A stretch of DNA of 64,000 nucleotides from Ischnura elegans (Eukaryota > Arthropoda > Insecta > Odonata > Coenagrionidae). Numbering within the stretch: the stretch's first letter is position 1; each line of letters starts with the position of its first letter. The stretch is from NCBI RefSeq assembly GCF_921293095.1, contig NC_060247.1, positions 55,029,111 to 55,093,110 on the forward strand, written 5' to 3'. The notes under the pieces are model-generated. The model had not been told where the DNA came from, ran no database searches, and worked only from the letters and a program-made list of their open reading frames with translations. The translations under genes and the position numbers were made by a program. Below, in pieces: positions 23,100 through 34,929 of this stretch.

Positions 23100-23339
23100 G
23101 ATTACACAAAACATGTAATACAACTGCAATGCAGCTGTATTACATGCATTATACATGATGTATAGCTGATGTATACATATGTAATACAGCTGTATATCAC
23201 GTGTAAAAGTAGCTCAAAAGTCCTGCCATACAGCTGTAATACACGTGTATATTAGCTGTATATGTGCATTAGCTGTGTAAATAATTAGCTGTATATGTAT
23301 ATATACAGCTAATATACACATGTATGCAGCTGTATATCC
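23100..23339. repeat. Tract of overlapping short palindromes
   Basis: Dense repetition of ACAGCTGTAT, TACACGTGTA and TGTATATACA-type palindromes over 240 bp inside a hAT element. No coding capacity. It may be a separate inserted miniature element or a local expansion. Confidence 0.6.
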
Positions 23340-23636
23340 CAGGGGCGCAGGTAGGATTTAAGGCTGGGGGGGGGGGGGGGGGTTTAGGTGCAACTAATAC
23401 CGGGGTTTGTGGGGGTATGGTATACCCATCAGGATAAGCGGTAGATGCGAGATCAATAAATTGCGGAATTTTAAGATAAATGATTCAAAATAGTGAGTTT
23501 TACGGCTTTCTGAGGGATATTTTATTAATCCTTACGCTATTCTGTTAGTAATATCAATCCGATTAAGTAAAATATATTAAACTTAAAAATTTCTCTGAGC
23601 TCTGGGGGGGGGGGTTTATCCCCCAGAACTGTAAAT
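23340..23636 (+). mobile_element. hAT-type element, 3' end truncated
   Basis: It begins CAGGGGCGCAGGTAGG and follows the same body as the 20564 element to the G run and TTTATCCCCCAG, where it passes directly into the end of the host element. No target duplication is seen, so the right end is lost. Confidence 0.65.
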
Positions 23637-23659
23637 CCGGCCCTGCACCCGGGGGAAAA

Positions 23660-26600
23660 TCTACGTGTACGTAACCAAATTACGATCACAATGGAGCAAA
23701 GCATACGCATATTGTTGCGAATTCAACATTCTATATGCTTAAATCTTCAACTGAAGATTACAAGTTCCAAAAGCTTTCATTAACCTCCTTTCATGCGTCC
23801 TTGTATTCGTCGCATCGAAATTCAGATTACGCGCCCATCATTTTGCATTGTAAACAATGGAAGCGGCCGAGAAGCATCAAGCAGTTGCATCAGAAGCATG
23901 ATATTGACGTGCACCAGCACTTAGCAGATCCCGGCATTAGTAGGCTTCGCATGGGTGATAATTAGGGCGATAATTCCACTATTTACCTCCCTATGTTATT
24001 GAATTTTTTCATTCTGTACGTTCGACGGATGTCACTGACTTCATTACAGGTCTCATAAAAAACGAGATCAAAACCTCTTATCATTACGAATCAGTTTGAT
24101 TGAATTAAAGTTGCATCTCACAAATAGCGTGTAAATATACTGGTAAATGAACTTTTACTGGAAGCACACAGCTACTGTATCCTTGAGTATGGCCTCCACC
24201 AAATCGTCGTTTAAAGCCGCATGATATGCAAGCTATGACATAGCATAAGCAGGTATTTTAATGTATCTGATGTGTTTAAATTATTTACATCAATTTTTTA
24301 AACATTTAATATGTTGTGTTTTAATTATTTGAGAAATCGCATTGATATGGTACAAAATATTATTTGATAGAATTATAAAAAAAATCGCGACACAACAGCG
24401 ACCTCAAACCCAATCTCTGTCGTCCGCACCAACCAATGTTACGTCCGCAATGGGATTGTTTATGAAAGGCAACCATTGTTGAAAATCCTACAAATTGCGT
24501 TACTCGCCGACTGCAGTGTTTACCTTAGTAAAATTGGAACGCCGGTATGATTAAATTCTCGCACGATAAAACTGTGGGGAAGTAGCCACATCACCGAATA
24601 TGATCACCAATATCGCGATTTACCGCTAGTAAAATTACATTTTTGAAATAAATTAATGATTGCTATTTTTCTGTCAGCAAAATAGTCTTTAGAAAACTGC
24701 AGCATTCATTAAAAATTCTAAATTGCGTTGGAGAAATAAAATGAGCTAGAACAGTGGCTGGCCATGAAAAGGAATAATTACACTTGTTATATATTTATGG
24801 TGTGAACAAGGATTTTATATCTTTTTCTATTGGAATTTCATCTTTCCCTTCGATTTTATGGGGGGATGTTACATCATCTAATGCTCCTAATTTAGTTGGC
24901 AAGACTTCAAAGGCTGCTATAGGAAAAATTAAACATTTAATGAACCCAACTTACTTATTATCTTCACTATAAGAAAGTTCACCGTCAAAGTTTCATTACA
25001 GAGGTTATTCACTGCAGCGCTTTAAGTGAATTATTTCTTCAAATAAATTGAAAAAATTATCTTCGATAATATGCTGGTTATCGCTTGACTATAAAAAATC
25101 TTACCGTCTCTTTGAATATTTATTTACTTCGGAGGGTTATTTTTCAAATACCAGATATAAGAGGTAATATCTGATAGTATCAGAAACAGTATGATGTAGC
25201 CTATAAGTGGATGGAATTGTTGTGAGAGTATTTTATGCCTGAAGATGTTTTTGGTCCGCTTGACTTCCTTTCCTCACAGCACCGCATGCGCGAGTGAGTT
25301 ATACCACGTCGTAATTAACTTAGCAAACAGTCTCTTGAGGTTTCCTAATTTATGGCACTATTTTGCACTTGCGTCCCGCATCCAAACCTCTCCCATTCAT
25401 AAAATGACTCGTCAATTGAATAAATCGAACGATTCACTATATTACACTACTTACATGGGAACGTTTCATTACTTAACGCAGATCTTTTACTCAGCGAAGA
25501 GTACGTGCTTAACAATAATGGTTATAGTATTCAGGTGTTACTTCTCCATTGTGTTATTTTGGAGATATCCTTACGGAAATTGCAAAACAGGATGCTCTAC
25601 GTGTCATGTGTCACGTCACGCCCAATCCTAAGGTAAATAAACCATCCAAATGCAGAAATGAGGAATAAAAGAAGTTGGTTTCGCGAGGATTCATTCAAGA
25701 AGGGCAGGCGATGATACTTGCATGATATCTGCTGCAGTACGAACGAGCAAGGAACAAGGAAAACAAGTAATTTATGGAGCTTGCAATTATTCCTGGGAGA
25801 GGGTTGGAGGTGAAGGTAAACCCGTCGGAGAATTTTTCCATTTCATTACTATGGACGGTGATAGTCATAAAACTGTTGACCGCCGCGCTAACGACATCAG
25901 AGGGAACGTTGAAAATAGTGAAAAGGACCAACACTCCACATTAACCTACATGCAAATTACTTGTTGGCCATCCTAGTTTGAAAAAGTCCTTCGTAAATTC
26001 ATTAATAAAACTTAACTAAGAATTATATAGAATAAAATTTATTAATTTAAATTAAGCCTTACGAATGCAGTTTATACATATTAGATTTACAAATACCACT
26101 GAATACTTGAAAATTCCGTAAGCAAACATTAATTTCGAATACATTGACACAACCTTGTCTTTAAAGGCCTCTTTTAAATTATTTGACCTCCTATGCATAT
26201 GTGTTACAATTTATTCTCTACTTATGGGAATTTTAACTGTTTAAATGAGTGTTATTTTTACGCCTCGACGGCCGCAGTGACATGTTATGTGAGTTAACCA
26301 TATTTCCTAGGAAAAGGGTAAAATGCACCCATTAAAACTCTTTAACCAGTGTGAGCTCACGAAAAAAACCAAGTGGTTTTTAATTTTCTGTGTATTACTT
26401 TAGTATTGGTGGCACAAATGAGCCGATGTGGAAGGAAGTTGGCCTCGTTTTCTGGATTTTCCCCGGGAGTTTTTCTGCATCCCATGCGCCATGATCACGC
26501 GGGCGTGGTGCACCTAGAGCCTCACGGGGGGAAGCCGGAAATGTAGCAAATGGGCACACAAAAAATAGTGATCTTCAGACACAGGCAAAGCCCGATACAA

Positions 26601-29600
26601 CTTCCTCGACTGTATCCAGTCACACTTCACAACCCGCCTTCACAACTCCATCGGGAGATAGTCAAACGACCCCGTAAACGGCCTCAACTCGCGATCTCTG
26701 CAATAAATAAATCTCTCGCGTTGAGATCCCAAAGATGACGGAGTAAAACATGACTCCCACTGAATGCACAATGAGATTCGTGCTGAGGGATATTTTTAAC
26801 TTCGGCGCACCGCATACGAACGGATCCAGAGACCTCGTAAAGATTTGGGGCAGGTTAACGAGATACTATTGTGTCATGCAGTTGAGAGTCATTCCCAACG
26901 CCCAAAATATTACCTTGTTTATTCACCTATGACAGGAAAATAATTCTGAAAGGAGATTTTTGACCTTTGGCATGGTACAATTATTCGAAATATATGGAAA
27001 ACTCCCTACCTAAATAATTGAGACCGCCATTGGGACATACAGGTTTTTCAGAAAAAGAAGTTGAGATTAAAATACCAGATACGCTGGTATTCAGATAATA
27101 TCGATTAAATTTCTCCCATAAATTAATAGAAACTCACGGAGGAAGGAAGAAAAATAAAGGCTGCATTTCTCTTGTAGGCTAGTGGCAGGAAAAAATTGAA
27201 AATCGTGTATCGAAGATGCCTATTCGAAAACTTCGAGAGGCTATGCAATTTATCAAATCATATTTTCTAGCTTTGAACCAACGTCAGCTGTCCAATAAAT
27301 CAAGTTATTAACCACTATTCCACGCAATTTCATACAGACGAGGAAGGAATATTGAGTTGAAAAAAATCAGCCGCTTTAAGCCACACGTATAAGAAATATT
27401 TCATACTTCGCCTCCAATATGCTCGGAAGAGGTAATTAGTCAAGCAAGGTAACAAGGATTCGTTTAAAACGTCACGCTTACACGTGGAAATGTCAGTCTC
27501 AAGGAGTGATAGTCATTCGATGGATACAAACTACCTAATTCCTGTAATTTCAAGCGAGGCTCAGAGGCCATTTGGTTCGCCGATTTCTTCCGAGAAGCCC
27601 TTGGATCCGCCGGCGTCCCAGCACTCAGCACTATCCCGGTCTTGATAAAATCACAGGAAAAACTCCCCAGGTAGTTTGTCCTCAGTGGAACAACACCCAC
27701 TTTTTTACACAGCGCCTCGACCTTGCATGAAGATGCAGTAATAGTAGCTCTGAAATGGCTAAAACTACCAAAGATAACCATAAACTCGTTTTCCAAGCAG
27801 AAAAGTCGGTCGCCTTCTCATCAATTTACACTCATGTCATTCACAGAGTACGAACCGTTGAGGTCAAGATGTATAAAGTCGGCCTTTTCTAACCCCTGGT
27901 CCAATAATGATAAATGAGTCTTATTTTGTCGTCAAGCAATAACCATTCAAAATTTAAAAGGAAAAAGAAAACTGTGGCTTAGTAAAATAATTTGTGTGCA
28001 CGTGGGTTTAACTGCGGTGGCTACGAGAAGGAAAAAAAAGTAATTAATTACAGGTTCCCACCCCGCAGCTGGGCGTACCATGTGGAACCCGTTGGTTCAT
28101 TTAAACGCTTATTTATATATGCTCTCACATTTCGGATTTCTTTTGAAAAATCTATCTATTTAAATGGAGATATTATGGGAAGTAAATAGATGTATTGACA
28201 CATTGTCGGCAAAGATAGTGAAGATTATAAAAAAATGGACGAATCACATTATGGTGTGACAGCCTGTGATGGGTATTCAATGTGTATATCAAGAAAAGGA
28301 AAATTGGATAATTATAGGGGAAGAATTTCTCAAAGAGTGTAAATCATGAAAGTCAATCGTCAAATTTACTTGAGAGAGACTGTAGGTAAACGAAAAAGGT
28401 AGTCACGGACTTGGAGAATGACTATTCATGAAATTATCTGTGCATTAATTAACTGAGAGGAGAATTACTTCAAACGTATTTTAGGATTGATAAACAGTAA
28501 TTATATTAATGAAAATACGAGAGAAAAATCAGGATCTTAAAGGAGACTTAATTCAGAGCAAATGAAATGTTGATGGAAAGTATAAAGGGTTATAACACCT
28601 TTGAAAAAGTTAAGGTTGGAAAAACTCGAAAACTAACTTCACTTTGGACAAATATTGAACTATTATAACACATTTGAATGTTTGGAAAAATGGAAAACAT
28701 AATACAAAATTAAGATTCGTCACAGTTCAGGCTTGTTAACTATCCACCAAAACAGCGTATCTGTGCCTATTTTAGCTCGAAATTGTGGAGGCCATTTCCA
28801 TGAATACGCGGTGGTCATGAAAATAACTTGGTTAACTAAGCATGAGAGTTCGAAGTGTTTTTAATTCTGACTTTCAATTGCATTGTCAAACGACCTTTCA
28901 GCCGCTTGAAGGGATGTTCCTCAGTATTACAAATTATCACAACAACAAAATTTGTCCATGCGACCGTATCCAAGCTTCTTCCTTCACAACTATCATGAAC
29001 TATTGTCGCTAAGTAATGCCTCGTTCTGATCCGTAATGGGAATTCGTATTTTCCTCAAGTATTGATCCAGAATAGAAGATTAATATTTATTGATATTTCT
29101 TTCATCTACGAAAATAAAAATGCATTACACTCATCTCTCTAAAATACCTCTATTGCTATTTTTTGCGATAGAGATGAATTGGAAATAAGTCTTGAAAAAA
29201 AAAAGAAAATGTATTCCGCTTTGATTACCTAAGTCGCAGTGATTTACGAAGGAGATTATCTCATCACATTAATGAATGCTATATATTTCAAACCTGCCGC
29301 GTGAACGGTGGCAAAAATCACAGGCATGGAAAATTGAGCCAAGAACGATTGACTTTCCAACCAATACGTAGTAGACACTGAAGGATACCAATTTTGTAGA
29401 GTAAATCCCCCTCACATAATTTATTGAGAAAATTTTCCTACACCGGGGTGACCACGTGGTACAGTACTGTTTCATTTAAATATTGACCGTATGGAGAGAG
29501 ACCAAAAATACTTCTTTTTCATCTTTCCTACCGTTGCTAACTCTATATTACGTCATAGTTTGATACTGTAGATAAAAGTCTTAAGCTACCATGGCAGTCA

Positions 29601-29730
29601 ACCTCTCTCTATTGCATTTTTATGAGCGTGTGATATCAACTAATCTCCCCGTGATAAGAATGGATGTGATTTAGAGACCATGTTCTTCCCATCAGAATGG
29701 TTATTGCTTCTTGGAATTCCCTCCATATTT
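23660..29730. other. No recognisable gene or element
   Basis: Six kilobases of AT-rich DNA. Short frames up to 128 codons are open (for example 25245-25631) but show no domain, splice context or similarity I recognise. Confidence 0.5.
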
Positions 29731-29734
29731 TCCT

Positions 29735-30785
29735 TTGTTATCATCTTGAATGAATAAATTGGAGTGGAAAAATGTACGTGTCGTAGGAGGCTTTGTATTA
29801 GGTTGGGCCGAAAATTGGCTTCTTATTTGAATCAAATTTGTCCTGCGCGTGAAGTGCCGGAAGTGGTTTATAGAAACATCTCAAGCATAAATAAATAGCA
29901 AGGGGTTGGCTTCATGTTCCATGAAGTGTTTTGGATGTATTTATTTCCCTTTGGCGGAAAAACTAATTTCGAGGCATGCTCAATCATGTGAGCCATCACA
30001 TTACCAGTCTGCGTAGATACTTACGAAGGAGTCATAATTTATGTATACGCATAACTGAGGTCAATTTTCCTGGAAAAAGTTGTATATAGCAAACAATTTG
30101 CTCTTGAAAATGAGATCTCAATCTCCCACTTCTAGATAGTATTGCAGTTCAATTTATCGGAAATTAGAATATTTACAACTAATTCCATAAATTCGAGTCA
30201 TAAATCTTAATGCCACTCTCACAGCTCACAAGAACTGAGTGAATTAATGTAACGAGTATTTTAAGAAAAGCACAATTTTACCGCAATTTATTTCGTGAAA
30301 TTATTTCCAGGCGTATAGTGAAGTCTTATGCAGTAAGTATTCCGGTATCATCCACGTGAAATAATTATTCACCTTTCCATTTCTTTATATTTGTGCTTTT
30401 ACAGGACGCGTCCTATTTTTTACGTCATCGGTAACCTTCTCGCAGCCTTCCAGTTGCCTTTCGCTCTGAATTTACCAGCCATTTTAGTTCAAATTTCTCA
30501 ATACAGTGAAAGAGCGAACGTGGGAAAATTGGTAATTTTTTTGTGAGATTATACGCCCTCCAAGAGCAGTTTAATAATTACAGATTCCGAAAAAAAACAT
30601 TAGGTGTTTCTCTGTAAAATCAATGTACCAATTAGTTGCAAAATTGGGTAATCATAGTGGTTCGTAAAGGCTAGGCCTGTTCCTTCAGGCCGGTGCCAAT
30701 CAAGTCGTCCTGAGGAAGTTAAAAACCGGTAAAAACGGAAAAGGTTCACGCTTTATTTTTTATGAGCCAAAAAAATCACAGACGA
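29735..30785 (+). repeat. About 1.1-kb repeat, copy 1 of an inverted pair
   Basis: Diverged reverse-complement homology to 38045-39325 throughout: GGAAGTGGTTTATAGAAAC near one end, a hairpin at 30674-30691, and TTTATTTTTTATGAGCC at the other end. It contains a 42-codon open segment flanked by splice-like sites (30405-30531). Origin unknown; it may be an old transposon or a duplicated gene segment. Confidence 0.6.
30405..30531 (+). other. Exon-like open segment, unassigned
   Basis: Preceded by a pyrimidine-rich acceptor (TTTTACAG) and followed by GTAATT. The single open frame is hydrophobic (IGNLLAAFQLPFALNLPA). The inverted copy (38416-38290 on the minus strand) keeps acceptor, frame and donor, but its last codon is a stop. 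Between copies I count 18 replacement and 3 synonymous codon changes, which does not show purifying selection. Confidence 0.25.
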
Positions 30786-31116
30786 GGTTCGTGACTTCGA
30801 AATTTTATGGTGGTGGGAAAAACATCTCCCTGCATAAACGGCATTCATATTCCCTTGTGTAAAATGTAAATGATTGAAAAATTTTTCTCTAATTTATTCA
30901 TCCAAGATAGCAAGGAAAAGGAGGATGGTGGGTACTTCAAGAAGCAACAACCTTTCTATGGCAATAATATGTTCTCTATATCATATATATTAACAAAAGA
31001 ACAACAACAAACCTCGTTGAGATTTTTCCAGCCACCCCTTCCACCTACCTTCTTCCTCCCAGACTGAAATCATATCACTTTCATGATATATAAGGACGTA
31101 TTTTATGCTTATAACC

Positions 31117-31160
31117 CTTGTACCCGATGATGACGCCGCTGCGTCGAAACTAGTTGTACC
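31117..31160 (+). ncRNA. Hammerhead-ribozyme-like motif, one core mismatch
   Basis: GTAC (stem I), CCGATGA instead of CTGATGA, one extra base, stem II GACGC/GCGTC with loop CGCT, GAAA, self-complementary stem III ACTAGT, T, then GTAC pairing with the first GTAC. The U4-to-C change should impair cleavage if the assignment is right. Confidence 0.5.
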
Positions 31161-32569
31161 GCAAGAATAAATAGGTGGATAAGTACATAGTTTTCTTTTC
31201 ATTTGTATAGAGATTATCATATATATTCTTATCATGCAGAGCTTTGCAGATTGGTATCACAGGATCTTAAAAATGAGTAGAGAGAGGTTGACGTCCATGG
31301 ATGTAGCTGAAGGCTTTTATCTACGGCATTAATCTATGATGTAATATAGAGTTAGCAACGATACGAAAGATAGAAAAAAATTGATTTTCGGCTTCTGCGC
31401 ATTGGGACAACATTGAAACAGAAGAGTGCCAGGGCAGGCGATCACCCACCAATCATCCTCTGAGCTATCTGTACCAGAATATATTCACTGACTGGCCAAT
31501 TTTGACGATTGCATTGTTTGAGCTATGGTGGCGAGTTTGATGACATGATCTTTACTTCGATTGAAAAATTTCATCTTTATTTAAATTAATCCTGTAAAAG
31601 ACAAAGATGCAATCGAATTTTATATAAAGCTATAGTTTTTGAAGTGCTTGCTTCACTAACCCCTACAGGATCTTTCCATGCAAATTTCTAAGCCGACAGC
31701 CTCGATCTGGCGGAGGAAAAGTTTCTCAACAAAATATGCCAGGGGGATAATAAAACTACGAAGTTGATATCTTGCATTGACTGAATCATTATCAAACATC
31801 ATTATAGCTTGGTTTACCCTTTTCATCGCATTAGCTAGCCTTTTTAAAATTACTTCTCTTCGGACTAACGTAATTGAAATTGTATTTGTATCATCTCGGT
31901 TATGAACACACGCTGAAGCATACTTTAGGACGCTACAGCGGCGGTATCTTCAATTGCCAATATTCAGCATTCAAAGTAAAGATTTCAAAGGCATTACCGT
32001 GGCGACTGCGTAGATGAGGCCCAATTTGATCTCACAGAAGATTGATTTCTATTGCCTCTTTGGTCTAATTTAAACTGCCTTTCAAAAATGTCCGCGGTGC
32101 GGTGATAAGTGCTATACGATCCTTTTTTTCCATTATTTTGCGGTATGATGTTTTTAATTGCGAGGAATAGCGTTGAAGAGTTATGAATTTGATAAATAAC
32201 ATCATCATGAATGTAAATTTCTGTTGACACCCCTAATTATACCTTATTTCCCCGTGAAACTCGGATCAATTTGTCCTTCAGCGACGCGAGTGGCGACCTT
32301 TGTAAACCCATTTAAATGCGCCGTGGTCGACTACACATTTAGAGGCCGACTTGAGGATCCTTCATTGTAATATTCGTCAGCATTACATAGAATCAGCACG
32401 CAATTTTCGCTGAAATAAAACTGCTGTCAATTGTGAGCTTAATTCCAATAGAATAACCGACAGCGGCCATATTTGCGAAAACAAATGAAATATATTTATG
32501 CTCGTGGGTCGTTAGGGCACTTGTTTATGATCATGCGTTAAATCCCACCCAATAATGAACTGGGCGGAG

Positions 32570-33050
32570 CAAAATGGGGGCGTTCCCTCATTTCTGTTTC
32601 CGGTTTGAGGTCACGTGACGAGGGAGATAGGTGAGCATGACCTTTGAAGCATTAAAAAAAGAGCGAAACGGCGTCCGTTGGAAGGACTTCCAAGCTATAC
32701 ACAATCCCTTCGCACTTGCAGCACGCACGGCCCTCGAAGGGGCGAGCAAACAGTCCTGCCATTCACGCACGCGTCGGCGGCCCATCCTCCCACCCACAAC
32801 ATCCTCTGCTCAATCGCCGAAGGTCCCTCGCAAGGTTTTAATATAGAACTCCCGGCGTGCCCTAGATTGGGCCCCATTATTCAATCTGCGGATCCTCGTA
32901 AGAACGCTGCTTTGCTGCCGGTGGGTTGGGAGGGGAGAGGAGAGCCCTGGAGTGGTCAGCGAGTGGCCAGGGTCTGGCTTCCGTGCTCCAAGCGAGGACC
33001 ATCAGTGCGTGCAAAGGACCTGCGAAGCGTTGGAAGGCGCTAGGAATAAT
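32570..33050. other. GC-richer island, no recognised gene
   Basis: Local rise in GC and CpG between AT-rich flanks. Several overlapping short frames are open on both strands, as expected from few AT-rich stops, and none resembles a known protein. It could be a small promoter or an old repeat adjoining the LINE tail at 33055. Confidence 0.3.
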
Positions 33051-33054
33051 CATG

Positions 33055-33345
33055 GACTGGTTAATAAGCATCATGGCTGTTCAGTGGACGCTCCAACTGT
33101 CATACTTAAGCCCAACTATATTTTCAGGTCGGACAGAAGCGATAAATTGAGAGAGATATTTTGCCGAACGGATTGATATGCGAATTCCTTTTTTCCCCGA
33201 ACCGTGAAGGATTTTAATAGGTGCCAGTCGTAATTTCGTGGGAGCATTTCATTTTCATGTGCAAATTGCTGGTGTTCTAACACCCCCTGCCACACGCCAT
33301 TTAGACGGCTTTCTGGGTAGCATGTAGTTGTAGAATACCTGAAGC
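33055..33345 (+). pseudogene. CR1/L2-type LINE tail, copy 1
   Basis: The frame at about 33105-33173 reads YIFRSDRSDKLREIFCRTD, and after a stop the NSFFPR motif follows. This is the usual C-terminal end of CR1/L2-type LINE polyproteins. The 3' end has ACACCCCCTGCCACACGCC and GTAGCATGTAGTTGTAG, the family's tail. Confidence 0.7.
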
Positions 33346-33955
33346 ACTACTTGTTTAAAATTTACGCACCCCTCGAAGCATTTTCAGGGTGCACAGAGAA
33401 GACCCTTATCAACATTAGTCATAACCTTAAACACAAAAATTTGAGGTACATTGGTTGAATTTGATAAAGAAAGGTAAATGCGCAGTAACTATCGTGCGAA
33501 ACACACGTAAGAAATATTTCTAGCAGAGCCCTGAAGAAGATCCGTCAAGCATATTGTGCGAACATTTTTGGATGAGGTAATTGCTATTTCGCACTCGTCC
33601 AACCATACCTTGAAATGCATCGAGCAAATAGGATCCGGTGCAGTAAAAGTTAATCCGTGAATCAGGTACAAAGGAAAGCTTCGTGGTTTCTCAAAAACTG
33701 CTACGGGCGCACAGAAAGCGTTACACTGATGTTAAGTGAATTAGGTTGGGAGACTCGGAGGCGACGCGCTACAATAGGCTTAAATTGCTTGATCAATTGA
33801 AAATAGATATCCTTAAGAGCGGCACAGAGAGCATCATATTAGAGCCCCATCATATTTCCAAGTCCGACAGTAGCAATAAATTAAGAGAGATCTTTTGCTG
33901 AACAAATAGGCATGGGAATTCGTTTTTCCCCCGAAACATAAAAGACTTTATAATA

Positions 33956-34311
33956 ATTAATATGGTCTTGGAGTATAGGTCAATGTAATGAAATTGGAAA
34001 AAAATTACTCCAAAAAATATCATTTTAAAAATTGTTCATATCTTCAGATATTAATTTTAACCGTTTTAACCGGTAACCGTTATTCATAGCCCTGACGATG
34101 ATATTATATAATATCGAAACGTTGTCAAATATTTTGCATTGGAACATTTTGGACCCACGTTGTGAGGTCAAAAGTTCAAAATAGTAAAATTTTGCTTACT
34201 TTCTAGACACTAGACCTGGGACCTTTTTAAGTAGGCCAATTTTCATGATTATTGCTCGATGGGAAGTTTCTAAAATTAGAGGTCAAAAATGACACATGAC
34301 CTGTGGGACAG
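33956..34311. mobile_element. Penelope-like fragment inserted in a LINE tail
   Basis: The LINE tail homology (with 33080-33345) stops near 33955 and resumes near 34312. The intervening DNA has the word CTTGGAGTATAGGTCA, shared with the palindrome at 52791-53047, and a hammerhead-like motif at 34092. Confidence 0.6.
34086..34127 (+). ncRNA. Hammerhead-ribozyme-like motif
   Basis: Core CTGACGA (34092-34098), one extra base, stem II GATATT/AATATC (34100-34105 with 34110-34115, loop ATAT), GAAA at 34116-34119, ACGT stem III and T. Preceding AGCC could pair with following GTC only partly. It lies in a segment interrupting a LINE tail. Confidence 0.55.
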
Positions 34312-34654
34312 TCTGTATATGTAAACGGCTGGTGTCCTAAAACCCCCGCCACACGCCTTCTTATACGGCTTGTGGGATAGCATGTAGATGTAGTGATAAA
34401 TGAAGAAGGATCTTGTGCTTTCCCGGTGAATAGACTGAAAAATGTTTCTTTGGATTTCCCTCCCGGTGAGAGTGTCCACTCTCTCCTACGTTTCTGAGTC
34501 CGACCCGTTCCACGTCATCAGGGAATTTTTAACAATTTTCATTTATTTATGGTCACACCGCCGAAAACAGCGCAATTTGGCCTTTACATCGGGGTTTTCA
34601 AAACATTGAACAATTAAATTTACTAGAAAATCCATGCCCTGAATTTGGGTAATC

Positions 34655-34735
34655 TATCCAGGCGGGATTCGAACCCGCGACCTTCGGTTTGGCAGGCGAG
34701 GATTTAAAACCGTCGCCACCGGAATGCTCTCTTAA
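34655..34735 (-). repeat. tRNA-like sequence (SINE head or tRNA pseudogene)
   Basis: Minus strand: a box-A-like start with GGTGGCGACGG and a perfect B-box GGGTTCGAATCCCGC. The arms do not fold into a clean cloverleaf by eye, so I do not call a working tRNA. Confidence 0.5.
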
Positions 34736-34812
34736 CTAATGCGCAATGCTAAAAGCAAGGAACATAAATTTGGCGCAATTCATCATGAATTAGCCCTGAG
34801 GGTCATGATGAA

Positions 34813-34900
34813 TCAGCCCTGAGGATGTTGGGAAAGTCTCTCAACGAAACGTCGACCTTCACTATGCAGACCCTGACCCGGTTGGAAACCCGAGAAGATT
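34813..34900 (+). ncRNA. Hammerhead-ribozyme-like motif with Penelope-like tail
   Basis: Core CTGAGGA (34819-34825), one extra base, stem II GTTGGGA/TCTCAAC (34827-34833 with 34839-34845) with one G-U pair and a 5-base loop, GAAA (34846-34849), ACGT, then C. The tail GTTGGAAACCCGAGAA matches that of 1999-2226. The ribozyme proper ends near 34860. Confidence 0.55.
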
Positions 34901-34929
34901 TCATCCATCTTGAATTAAGTGAATAATCC

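Larger units (their letters stand above)
22954..23645. mobile_element. hAT-type element (GGGCCGGATTT ends) with nested insertions
   Basis: The termini TAGGGCCGGATTT and, on the reverse strand, CAGGGCCGGATTT are flanked by the exact 8-bp duplication CACCCGGG at 22946-22953 and 23646-23653. Inside are a palindrome-rich tract (23100-23339) and a second hAT copy (from 23340). Confidence 0.85.
33735..34400 (+). pseudogene. CR1/L2-type LINE tail, copy 2, interrupted
   Basis: 33735-33955 encodes decayed RYNRLKLLDQLKIDILKSG, then KLREIFC and NSFFPR. The 3' tail (CACACGCC, GCATGTAGATGTAG) resumes at 34312 after a Penelope-like insertion. Confidence 0.7.

Noticed and set aside
25245..25631. 128-codon open frame
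   Set aside because: No recognisable domain, no splice context, alternative-start reading only, and composition like the surrounding DNA.
27464..27917. Open frames on both strands
   Set aside because: Overlapping opposite-strand frames with no similarity or exon signals; probably chance.
30708..30745. CTGAGGAAG resembling the ribozyme 5' core
   Set aside because: No GAAAC follows at the right spacing, and the inverted copy at about 38.1 kb does not restore it.
32631..33043. Several frames open in the GC-richer island
   Set aside because: Long open frames are expected there because AT-rich stops are scarce; none resembles a protein.
34655..34735. Working tRNA gene
   Set aside because: The B-box is good, but no clean cloverleaf by eye, and similar heads elsewhere belong to SINEs.
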